Shown piece after piece: positions 28,312-36,288 of a stretch of DNA of 64,000 nucleotides (position 1 is its first letter; each line of letters begins with the position of its first letter). Location of the stretch: assembly GCF_028288185.1 (NCBI RefSeq), contig NZ_JAQBOF010000004.1, positions 62,001-126,000 of the forward strand, given 5' to 3'. The translations under genes were made by a program, and so were the position numbers. The notes below the pieces were generated by a model. It saw only the letters and a program-made list of their open reading frames with translations, was not told the origin of the DNA and made no database searches. Origin of the DNA: Mucilaginibacter sp. Lineage in GTDB: Bacteria; Bacteroidota; Bacteroidia; Sphingobacteriales; Sphingobacteriaceae.

Positions 28312-28332
28312 ACTGTTATATTTGCTAACAGT
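28312..28332. promoter_or_regulatory. Inverted repeat overlapping the response regulator start region
   Basis: ACTGTTA (28312 to 28318) and TAACAGT (28326 to 28332) are perfect inverted arms with a 7-base spacer, ending 2 bp before the regulator ATG. TATATTTG inside it (28317 to 28324) fits a -7 element, which would leave almost no leader. It may be an autoregulatory site or an mRNA hairpin. Confidence 0.35.
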
Positions 28333-28334
28333 AT

Positions 28335-29015
28335 ATGGCACAGATCTTTTTAGTTGAAGATGAAGAACGGGTAGCTTCTTTTGTAAAAAAGGCGCTCGAA
28401 GAAAACAATCACACGGTAGATATAATTACCGATGGGGCAAGTGCCGTAAAAAAATTCGCCGGCATCCCTTATGACCTGGCTATACTGGATATAATGTTGC
28501 CTTATTTATCGGGTATAGAAGTTTGCCGTCACATCCGTCAAAAAAATAAAAACATCCCCATACTAATGCTTACCGCTTTGGATAGTGTGGATGATAAAGT
28601 AAAAGGGCTAAACATGGGTGCCGATGATTACCTGGTAAAACCGTTCCATTTAAAAGAGCTGCAAGCCAGGGTGGAGGCCTTGTTAAGGCGTAACGCGTCA
28701 GATGTGATACCTATAATTACCTTAGGTAGTATTACCCTTAATACCGCTAACAACATGGTGGAGCGCGAGGGCCGTAAAATATCCCTTACCACAAAAGAGT
28801 GTGCCTTGCTGGAACTGCTTATGCGTAATAACGACAAAATGCTATCGCGCCAAACCATTGCAGAAAAAGTATGGGGAATTGATTTTGACACCGGCACCAA
28901 CGTGGTTGATGTATATGTTAATTACCTGCGTAATAAAATAGAAAAAGGCTTTACCGATAAATATATCCATACCGTAATAGGCAAGGGCTATATTTTTAAA
29001 ACAGAACAGAACTAG
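28335..29015 (+). CDS. OmpR/PhoB family response regulator
   Basis: A 226-residue two-component response regulator. The receiver domain (1 to about 120) has the acidic pair VEDEER, phospho-acceptor D52 in AILDIMLPY, the switch T in LMLTALD and the conserved Lys in YLVKPFH. The C-terminal winged helix (about 128 to 223) ends with YIHTVIGKGYIF. It is immediately followed by a histidine kinase gene and then a CzcCBA-type efflux operon, so it most likely senses metal stress (CusR/CzcR type). Direct repeats with 11-bp period before the efflux genes fit its DNA-binding class. Confidence 0.94.
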   Translation: MAQIFLVEDEERVASFVKKALEENNHTVDIITDGASAVKKFAGIPYDLAILDIMLPYLSGIEVCRHIRQKNKNIPILMLTALDSVDDKVKGLNMGADDYLVKPFHLKELQARVEALLRRNASDVIPIITLGSITLNTANNMVEREGRKISLTTKECALLELLMRNNDKMLSRQTIAEKVWGIDFDTGTNVVDVYVNYLRNKIEKGFTDKYIHTVIGKGYIFKTEQN

Positions 29016-30380
29016 GTGAAAATAAAGGACAGGCTTTCGCTTTACTTTACTTTAATAGGCTCGGGCATATTGCTGGTGGTTATGGTATCGCTTTACATTT
29101 CTGTGTATACCATTGTACATAACGACTTTTACACGCATTTAAACGATAGAGCAAATATTGTGGCCCAGCTTTATCTGAAAGCTGATGAGATCTCTCCCGA
29201 CTCACTAAACAAGGTCCGAAACCGCTTTTTTAAAAGCCTGCATAGCGAAGTAACCCGGATATATGATGACCGTAACAGTGCCGCGTTTATAAAGGACAAT
29301 GAGCAATATTGGGATAGTAAAACCATTGAAGCGGTTAGAAAACGCAACTATTTAGCCTATAGCAACAAAGACAACCAGGTAGTAGGTATTTATTATAAAG
29401 ACAACCAGGGTAATTTTGTTATCCTGGTTTCGGCGATAGACCAGACGGGTAAGCGGCAGCTCGACTCGATACGCGAAGCCATGATTATTGTGTTTTTAAT
29501 AGTAACTGCAACTTTGTTTTTAGTGAGCCGATGGCTGGCGCAGAATACACTTTCGCCTATAAAAAATGTGGTAAAGCAAATGCAGCTCATTAAATCAACC
29601 AATCTGCATTTGCGTGTAAATGAGGGTAAGGGTAAGGACGAGATAAGCGAGCTGGCCAATAACTTTAACCGCTTGTTGGAACATCTGGAAAACGCTTTCG
29701 AACTGCAAAGAACCTACGTTGCCAATGCTTCGCATGAGTTACGTACACCCGTAACCAGTATTATTGGCGAAGTAGAATTGGCACTTAATAAAGAGCAAGA
29801 CCCCCAGGAAACTAAAAAAACCCTGCAACTGGTACTGGAAGAGTCTGTAAGGCTGCGCGATACCATATCGGGCTTAATGGAATTGGCCCAGGTGGATATG
29901 GACTATACCATTGCTGAACAGAGCCAGGTAAGGATGGATGAGTTGCTATGGGCCGTGAAGGATTACTGGGTACATAAACCCGGCGCAGGCGTGTTAAAAA
30001 TTAATATTGAACACATGCCCCAAGATGAGTCTATGCTAACAATCCGAGCCAATTACCAGTTACTTTATATCGCTTTAAATAATTTAATTGGCAATGCCTT
30101 TAAATTTTCCAATCAGCAGCCGGTTACGTGTAATTTTTACGCGGATGAATCGCTGATATGGATACAAATTGTAGACTCCGGTATTGGCATACCCGCCGGG
30201 GACCTGGAGATGATTTTCAAATCATTTTACCGCGGTAACAACTCGCATAATTTTGCCGGTAGTGGCATCGGCTTATACGTTACTCAAAAAATTATTCAAC
30301 TATTTAACGGCACACTCCACGCCGAATCTGCCGAGGGCAAGGGCACAAGTATTACTGTAAAATTTACACAAAAAAAGTAA
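29016..30380 (+). CDS. Sensor histidine kinase with HAMP domain
   Basis: A 454-residue inner-membrane sensor kinase starting with GTG directly after the response regulator stop. Layout: TM1 (about 10 to 32), a periplasmic sensor region (about 33 to 153), TM2 (154 to 172), HAMP (to about 225), the dimerisation H-box NASHELRTPVTSI with phospho-acceptor H240, N-box NNLIGNAFKFSN, G1 VDSGIGIPAGD and a GSGIGLYVTQKII lid region. It should phosphorylate the regulator encoded just upstream in response to a periplasmic signal, probably divalent metal ions given the downstream efflux genes. Confidence 0.93.
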   Translation: MKIKDRLSLYFTLIGSGILLVVMVSLYISVYTIVHNDFYTHLNDRANIVAQLYLKADEISPDSLNKVRNRFFKSLHSEVTRIYDDRNSAAFIKDNEQYWDSKTIEAVRKRNYLAYSNKDNQVVGIYYKDNQGNFVILVSAIDQTGKRQLDSIREAMIIVFLIVTATLFLVSRWLAQNTLSPIKNVVKQMQLIKSTNLHLRVNEGKGKDEISELANNFNRLLEHLENAFELQRTYVANASHELRTPVTSIIGEVELALNKEQDPQETKKTLQLVLEESVRLRDTISGLMELAQVDMDYTIAEQSQVRMDELLWAVKDYWVHKPGAGVLKINIEHMPQDESMLTIRANYQLLYIALNNLIGNAFKFSNQQPVTCNFYADESLIWIQIVDSGIGIPAGDLEMIFKSFYRGNNSHNFAGSGIGLYVTQKIIQLFNGTLHAESAEGKGTSITVKFTQKK

Positions 30381-30399
30381 ATTCTAATACCATTCTAAT
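30381..30399 (+). promoter_or_regulatory. Response-regulator box before the efflux operon
   Basis: ATTCTAAT occurs at 30381 to 30388 and 30392 to 30399, an 11-bp period typical of OmpR/PhoB-family tandem binding, located just upstream of the -7 element of the efflux promoter. Likely bound by the response regulator encoded at 28335. Confidence 0.5.
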
Positions 30400-30428
30400 T
30401 TTAGCCGCTCAGGCATAGTTTAATTTTG
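30398..30428 (+). promoter_or_regulatory. Promoter of the metal efflux operon
   Basis: TAATTTTG (30421 to 30428) matches the TAnnTTTG -7 element. The -33 position falls on TTTTAG at the edge of the response-regulator repeats, so activation by a regulator that replaces a poor -33 is plausible. The ATG follows 17 bp later. Confidence 0.5.
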
Positions 30429-30445
30429 GCCCTTTAATATAAACT

Positions 30446-31723
30446 ATGTGTTCTAGGTTCGTTTTTTTAATACCCCTGTTAATTTTTATTGCGTCTACTA
30501 AAGCACAAGCGCAGACTGATACGCTTTCATTAAACTTCCAGGATGCCGAAAAACAATTTTTGGCTAACAACCTGGAGCTGCTTGCCCAGAAATATAATAT
30601 AGAAGCGTCAAAAGCCTTAATATCTCAGGCAAAATTGTGGGACAACCCCACTTTAAGCACCGACCAGAATATTTATGATGGTACCAGCAAAAAGTTTTTT
30701 TACCATAATCAGAATATGGCCTTAGGGCAGGTATTTATACAGCTTAGCCAGGTATTTACTACCGCCGGTAAACGCGGCAAGCAAGTACAGGTCGCTAAAG
30801 ACAATGCCCAGGTGCAGGAAGCCGCTTTTAATGATCTAATGCGTAACCTGCGTTATAACCTGCAGTTAGATTTTGGCCAGTTAGCAAACCTTATAAACCA
30901 GGGCAAGGTGTATGATATGGAGATTAACTCGGCAACCAACCTGGTTAGTGGTATTCAAAAATCGTACGATGCCGGTAATACTTCTATGAAGGATTTGATA
31001 AGGCTAAAAGCTTTATTATTCGGTCTTCAAAATGACAGGATAGAAAACAGCAAGCAGATAAACGATCTGCAAATCGAGCTAAAAACGCTGCTGGGCGCCA
31101 AAGAAACAACTTATGTTAACCCTATTATATCTGATCAGCAACAACGCCAATCGATCGGGCTGGATATTCCGGCCCTGATCGAGCAGGCTAAAGTTAATCG
31201 GGCTGATTATTTGGGTAATAAATACCAGCTTAACTCGGCCACACATGATCTGGCCTATCAAAAAGCACTGGCCACACCTGACATTACCGTTGGTGTAGCC
31301 TATGATAAAAACAGTACTTACGCGCCTAATTATTACGGCCTGCAAATAGGTTTACCATTGCCGTTTTTTAACCGTAATCAGGGTAATATCAAATCGGCCG
31401 AATTTACTTTAAAGAGCCAGGAAAACACCGTAAAAGAAAATGAGCTACGCCTTAAAAACGAGGTCGTATCGGCCGTTAGGCAATATCAGTTAACGCAGGA
31501 ATTGTTTTCGACTCAGCAAACCACCTTTAATGAGCAGTATGATAAACTGTTTGGCAATATGCTAAAAAGCTTTAAAGAAAGGCAGATAGGCTTAATAGAG
31601 TTTGTTGACTTTTTTGATACCTATAAAGATACCAAGCTTAAAATATTACAGCAGGGATACAACCTGCAAAAGGCAATTGCCGATTTAAATTTCGCTACCG
31701 GGACAACCATAATAAAGCCTTAA
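30446..31723 (+). CDS. TolC family outer-membrane efflux protein (CzcC-like)
   Basis: A 425-residue outer-membrane channel of the TolC/CzcC family with a signal peptide (cleavage about residue 23, AQAQ). The body is long amphipathic coiled-coil helices in two internal repeats, with LANNLELLAQKYNIEASKAL at 35 and GNKYQLNSATHDLAYQKALA at 257, and VGVAYDKNSTYAPNYYGLQI followed by GLPLPFFNRNQGN, the usual strand and turn of this family. It would form the exit duct for the RND pump encoded downstream. First gene of the CBA operon, 65 bp after the kinase gene. Confidence 0.92.
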   Translation: MCSRFVFLIPLLIFIASTKAQAQTDTLSLNFQDAEKQFLANNLELLAQKYNIEASKALISQAKLWDNPTLSTDQNIYDGTSKKFFYHNQNMALGQVFIQLSQVFTTAGKRGKQVQVAKDNAQVQEAAFNDLMRNLRYNLQLDFGQLANLINQGKVYDMEINSATNLVSGIQKSYDAGNTSMKDLIRLKALLFGLQNDRIENSKQINDLQIELKTLLGAKETTYVNPIISDQQQRQSIGLDIPALIEQAKVNRADYLGNKYQLNSATHDLAYQKALATPDITVGVAYDKNSTYAPNYYGLQIGLPLPFFNRNQGNIKSAEFTLKSQENTVKENELRLKNEVVSAVRQYQLTQELFSTQQTTFNEQYDKLFGNMLKSFKERQIGLIEFVDFFDTYKDTKLKILQQGYNLQKAIADLNFATGTTIIKP

Positions 31724-31750
31724 CACTAACTATTGATGATAGATATAATA

Positions 31751-32848
31751 ATGAAAAGAGAAACGTTTTTAATTGGTCTCTTCGGCGTGGTGCTTTTAGC
31801 TTCATGCACCCCAAAAAAGCCTGATGCGCCTGAGAGTAAGCAGGTATGTATAAGTGATTCATTACAAAAAATGGTCACTATTGATACCGCCAAAACCAGC
31901 ACCATGAAGGACGAGCTAACCCTATCCGGCGTGGTATCAAGCGATGACAATAACGTAGTTAAAGTGTTCCCTTTTTCGAGCGGGCAGGTTATAGAGGTTA
32001 AAGTGTCCCTGGGCGATAAAGTAACCAAGGGTCAAACGCTGGCCGTAATGCGCAGTGCTGATGTAGCCGGTAATTATACCGACTTATCATCGACACAATC
32101 AGATGTAGCAGTAGCTAAACGCCAACTAGATCAGGCCGAATCATTATACAAGAACGGCATATCGAGCGAACGCGATTATACCGAGGCTAAAGAAAATTAC
32201 AATAAGGCAGTTGCAGCCAATCGTAAAGTAAAACAACAGCTAAGCATAAACGGTGGCGGTAATACCAGCGAGAACGGCACCCTTGTTATTAAAGCGCCGC
32301 AAAGCGGATATGTAGTTGAGAAGAACATCACATCAGGCAGTTTTATCCGCCAGGATAATAGCGGCAGCATGTTCACCATATCAAACATGAAAGATGTTTG
32401 GATCTGGGCCAACGTTTTCGAGTCGGATATCAGTAAGGTTAAAACAGGTTATACCGCTAAAGTAACAACCCTTGCTTACCCCGGTAAAGTATTTACAGGT
32501 AAGGTTAACGAGATAAGCTCGGTATTGGACCCTGACAATAAGGTGATGAAAATAAAGATAGCCCTGCCTAATCCGGATATGTTGTTAAAACCCGAAATGT
32601 TTACCAACGTAGTTATCACCAATAACGAAAACAGGCAGGCGGTTTCGGTACCGGCCAAGGCTGTTATTTTTGATAGCAGTAAAAATTATGTAGTGGTTTA
32701 CAATAGCAAATGCAACTTAAAAGTGCGCGAAGTTAGTGTGATTAAAACGGTTGATGATATCTCCTACATATCATCGGGCTTAAATCCCGGCGACAGGGTT
32801 GTATCAAAAAACCAGTTGCTGTTATATGATTCACTAACCAGCGAATAG
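31751..32848 (+). CDS. RND efflux periplasmic adaptor lipoprotein (CzcB-like)
   Basis: A membrane fusion protein that links pump and outer-membrane channel. The start at 31751 gives a clean lipoprotein signal, MKRETFLIGLFGVVLLASC with the lipobox Cys at residue 19. ATGs at 31733 and 31736 are in frame but add a non-signal tail. Order: beta-barrel start, lipoyl half (VFPFSSGQVIEVKVSLGDKV), alpha-hairpin with ALYKNG-like repeats, second lipoyl half (VIKAPQSGYVVEKNITSGSF), beta-barrel and membrane-proximal domains. No His-rich metal-binding tail is seen. Sits between the TolC-like gene and the permease. Confidence 0.91.
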   Translation: MKRETFLIGLFGVVLLASCTPKKPDAPESKQVCISDSLQKMVTIDTAKTSTMKDELTLSGVVSSDDNNVVKVFPFSSGQVIEVKVSLGDKVTKGQTLAVMRSADVAGNYTDLSSTQSDVAVAKRQLDQAESLYKNGISSERDYTEAKENYNKAVAANRKVKQQLSINGGGNTSENGTLVIKAPQSGYVVEKNITSGSFIRQDNSGSMFTISNMKDVWIWANVFESDISKVKTGYTAKVTTLAYPGKVFTGKVNEISSVLDPDNKVMKIKIALPNPDMLLKPEMFTNVVITNNENRQAVSVPAKAVIFDSSKNYVVVYNSKCNLKVREVSVIKTVDDISYISSGLNPGDRVVSKNQLLLYDSLTSE

Positions 32849-32853
32849 TTGTG

Positions 32854-32930
32854 AGTTTTGAGTGATGAGTTAAACTTCATTGCTTATCACAAATAAAAAA
32901 CTCAAAACCTATAACTCATTACTCAAAACT
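32854..32930. repeat. Intergenic inverted repeat with 18-bp arms
   Basis: AGTTTTGAGTGATGAGTT (32854 to 32871) is matched by AACTCATTACTCAAAACT (32913 to 32930), inverted with one mismatch that remains a G-U pair in RNA. A further CTCAAAAC copy lies between. It sits in the efflux operon between adaptor and permease and could reduce read-through or be a small dispersed palindromic element. Confidence 0.5.
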
Positions 32931-32933
32931 AAA

Positions 32934-35900
32934 ATGAATAAATTCATTAAAAATATAATATACTTCTCACTAAAACACCGCTATTTTGTGTTTTTTATGA
33001 CGGCCATATTGGCTGGCATAGGTGTGTGGAGTTATAGCAATACCCCTATTGAAACTTTCCCAGATGTAACTAATACACAGATCATTATTATTGCGCAATG
33101 GCCGGGCCGTAGTGCCGAGGAAGTAGAAAAACTGATAACCATACCGATAGAAACGGTATTAAACTCGGTACAGAAAAAATCAAACCTGCGTACCACGTCA
33201 GCTTTTGGTTTATCATACACCCGTATTATTTTTGATGATGATGTGGACGATGCGTTTGCGCGCCAACAGGTATTGAGCCGTTTGGCTAATGCCGATCTGC
33301 CCGATGGCGTAAAGCCCGAAATTGAACCGCCTTACGGCCCAACCGGAGAGATCTATCGTTATACGCTGAAAAGCAAAACCAAATCCCTGCATGAGCTTAC
33401 CGCTATACAGGATTGGGTGTTGGATCGCCAGTTTAAATCTGTACCCGGCGTAGCCGATGTTAACAGTTTTGGCGGCGAGGAGAAGGCTTATGAGGTAAGT
33501 GTTAACCCGGCGCTGCTGCAAAAATATGGGTTGACATCGTTAGATGTTTTTACCGCTATTAATCGCAGTAACATTAACGTAGGCGGCGATGTAATTGAGA
33601 AAAACGACCAGGCTTATGTAGTGCGTGGTATTGGTTTGATCAACAACATTGATGATATGAAAAGTATCATCATAAAAAACGTAAATAACGTACCCATACT
33701 TACCAAAGATGTTGCCGAAATAAGAGAAGCTGGCCTGCCGCGGTTGGGCCAGGTTAGCCGCGATAAACAAAAAGATGTTATTGAAGGCATTATTGTAATG
33801 CGCAAAGGCGAAAACCCGGCTGAGGTATTGGACCGTGTACGCGCCAAAGTGAAGGATTTGAACGAAAATATTTTACCAAAGGATGTAAAGATCGATACCT
33901 TTTATGACCGTACCAACCTGATGGATTTTTGTACCGAAACGGTAATACATAATCTATTGGAAGGTATAGTGCTGGTAACGGTAATTGTATTCTTGTTCAT
34001 GGCTGATTGGCGCACAACATTGATCGTAGCTATCATTATACCATTATCCTTATTATTTGCCTTTATATGTATGCGAATTAAGGGCATGAGCGCCAATTTA
34101 CTATCGATGGGGGCGGTTGACTTTGGTATCATCATAGATGGGGCCGTGGTGATGGTAGAGGGCATTTTTGTGGCGCTTGACCATAGAGCGAAAGAAGTGG
34201 GGATGGAGAAATTTAACAAACTGGCTAAACTGGGGTTGTTTAAAAATGTAGGTGCAGAGATGGGTAAAGCTATCTTCTTCTCCAAGCTGATCATCATCAC
34301 TTGTTTGATCCCCATCTTCGCATTCCAGAAGGTAGAGGGTAAAATGTTTTCGCCATTGGCGTATACATTGGGCTTTGCTTTATTAGGCGCGTTAATATTT
34401 ACGCTGACATTGGTGCCTGCTTTATCAAGCATCCTGCTCAATAAAAATGTACGCGAGAAACATAATGTAGTAGTATTGTTTTTTGAGAACGGCATACGCC
34501 GCCTGTTTGGTTATACGTATAAACATCCCAGGAAAAGCATTTTTGTCGCGGTTGCTTTTATGGCGATAACCTTCTTTTCGGCCAGGTTTTTAGGGACAGA
34601 GTTTTTACCCGACCTAAACGAGGGTGCGCTATGGGTGGAAGCCGAGCTGCCGATGAGTGTATCATTACCCGAAGCCGAGAGCATTAACCAAAAAATGATG
34701 CAGATACTAGCTAAGTTCCCCGAGGTTAAGCAAACCTTGGCACAGGTTGGCCGTACCAACGACGGTACCGACCCGAAAGGCTTTTTTGATGTACAGATCC
34801 AGGTCGACTTAAAAAATAAAAAAGAATGGCCCAAAGGCGTATCGTCTGATGACCTGATAGACCAGATGAATGCGCAGCTTACCAAAATACCGGGTACCGT
34901 ATTTAACTATTCGCAGCCGATACGTGACAATGTGGAAGAAGCTGTAGCCGGTGTTAACGCCGCGCTTGCGGTAAATATATTTGGACCAGATTTTAAGGTG
35001 TTGGATGGAAAGGCTAACGAGGTACTAAAAGTTTTAAAAACCGTAAAAGGTATAGACGATCTGGGTGTACTGCGCAACCTGGGCCAACCTGAGTTTAGGA
35101 TAGAACTGGATCAGCGAAAAATGGCGCTTTATGGCGTTGCTACTGCCGATGCTAACTCGGTAATTGAAATGGCAATTGGCGGTAAAGCCGCTACCGAACT
35201 TTACGAAGGCGAGCGCCGGTTTGATATCCGCGTGCGTTACCAGAAACAGTTTAGAGATACGCAGGATAAGATCGAAAACCTGATGGTACCAACCCTTAAC
35301 GGCTCCAAGATCGCTATAAAAGAAATTGCTACTATTAAAATATTAACCGGCCCTGCATTTATCTATCGGGACAATAACATGCGGCACATTGCGGTAAAAT
35401 TCTCCAACCGTGGCCGCGATTTGGGTAGTACTATTGCCGAAGCACAGCAAAAAGTAAATCGCCTGGTAAAGCTTGACCAGGGATATTCGGCACAATGGGT
35501 GGGCGAGTTTGAGAACCAAACCCGTGCATCAAAAACATTAGCGCATGTGGTGCCTATATGTTTGCTGGTTATCTTTTTGATCCTGTTTATCACCTTCGGT
35601 AACGTTAAGGATGCATCATTAGTTATTATGAATGTACCGTTCGCGTTAATTGGCGGTATACTGGCGTTGCAGATTACGGGTATTAATTTTAGTATATCAG
35701 CTGGTATAGGTTTTATTGCATTGTTTGGGGTTTGTATCCAGAATGGGGTGATCCTGATATCGGTATTCCGCAAGAACCTGGACGAGCACATGCCTTTGGA
35801 TACCGCGATACTGGAGGGTGTAATATCCCGCGTACGCCCGGTAGTGATGACAGCATTAATGGCGGCCATTGGTTTAATGCCGGCGGCTATATCAACCGGT

Positions 35901-36071
35901 ATAGGCAGCGAAACACAAAAACCCCTGGCGGTAGTAGTAATTGGCGGATTAATAACATCAACTATACTTACACTATTAATATTGCCGGTTATTTACGCAT
36001 TGGTACATAAATTAATACATAAGCGCGAAAACAGGAAACTGTTGAAAAAAATAGGCGCTGTAAAGGGTTAA
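32934..36071 (+). CDS. Heavy-metal RND efflux permease (CzcA family)
   Basis: An RND pump of the HME (heavy metal efflux) family, about 1045 residues when started at the ATG at 32934; the upstream TTG at 32880 lies in the inverted repeat and is unlikely. Visible signatures are the N-terminal SLKHRYFVFFMTAILAGIGV, the TM4 motif AVDFGIIIDGAVVMVEG of CzcA-like divalent-cation pumps, and the duplicated 12-TM layout with two large periplasmic loops. The DFG..DGA form favours Zn/Co/Cd-type substrates over the CusA (Cu/Ag) type, though specificity is inferred. Last gene of the CBA operon, with a stem-loop terminator after it. Confidence 0.92.
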   Translation: MNKFIKNIIYFSLKHRYFVFFMTAILAGIGVWSYSNTPIETFPDVTNTQIIIIAQWPGRSAEEVEKLITIPIETVLNSVQKKSNLRTTSAFGLSYTRIIFDDDVDDAFARQQVLSRLANADLPDGVKPEIEPPYGPTGEIYRYTLKSKTKSLHELTAIQDWVLDRQFKSVPGVADVNSFGGEEKAYEVSVNPALLQKYGLTSLDVFTAINRSNINVGGDVIEKNDQAYVVRGIGLINNIDDMKSIIIKNVNNVPILTKDVAEIREAGLPRLGQVSRDKQKDVIEGIIVMRKGENPAEVLDRVRAKVKDLNENILPKDVKIDTFYDRTNLMDFCTETVIHNLLEGIVLVTVIVFLFMADWRTTLIVAIIIPLSLLFAFICMRIKGMSANLLSMGAVDFGIIIDGAVVMVEGIFVALDHRAKEVGMEKFNKLAKLGLFKNVGAEMGKAIFFSKLIIITCLIPIFAFQKVEGKMFSPLAYTLGFALLGALIFTLTLVPALSSILLNKNVREKHNVVVLFFENGIRRLFGYTYKHPRKSIFVAVAFMAITFFSARFLGTEFLPDLNEGALWVEAELPMSVSLPEAESINQKMMQILAKFPEVKQTLAQVGRTNDGTDPKGFFDVQIQVDLKNKKEWPKGVSSDDLIDQMNAQLTKIPGTVFNYSQPIRDNVEEAVAGVNAALAVNIFGPDFKVLDGKANEVLKVLKTVKGIDDLGVLRNLGQPEFRIELDQRKMALYGVATADANSVIEMAIGGKAATELYEGERRFDIRVRYQKQFRDTQDKIENLMVPTLNGSKIAIKEIATIKILTGPAFIYRDNNMRHIAVKFSNRGRDLGSTIAEAQQKVNRLVKLDQGYSAQWVGEFENQTRASKTLAHVVPICLLVIFLILFITFGNVKDASLVIMNVPFALIGGILALQITGINFSISAGIGFIALFGVCIQNGVILISVFRKNLDEHMPLDTAILEGVISRVRPVVMTALMAAIGLMPAAISTGIGSETQKPLAVVVIGGLITSTILTLLILPVIYALVHKLIHKRENRKLLKKIGAVKG

Positions 36072-36097
36072 CTACTTTTTAGGTTTGTTTTGTACAG

Positions 36098-36127
36098 AAG
36101 GCTTCAGATCGAAAGATCTGGGGCCTT
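36098..36127 (+). terminator. Stem-loop terminator after the RND operon
   Basis: AAGGCTTCAGATC and GATCTGGGGCCTT pair over 13 positions (two G-U) around a GAAA tetraloop, 27 bp after the permease stop, followed by TCT. The GNRA-type loop and strong stem support termination. Confidence 0.65.
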
Positions 36128-36288
36128 TCTGGCTTATAGGCATCCCTGATTTGTAACTGCTTTGATATAAATATTATACCGTTTTTGTATCGGCATTTAT
36201 TTATCATTGTATCAAGCCAATCATTAACACAACCCATCATAAAAAAATTAGTATGCAGTTTAGCAGCATTTTAAAAATATCAAGTAAA

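Noticed and set aside
32880-32933. TTG start for the RND permease
   Set aside because: This segment is part of the inverted repeat and does not resemble RND N-termini; ATG 32934 starts the normal sequence.
33902-34495. Long antisense open frame within the RND permease gene
   Set aside because: It is a shadow of the coding strand with no recognisable domain, as are the other antisense frames in the window.
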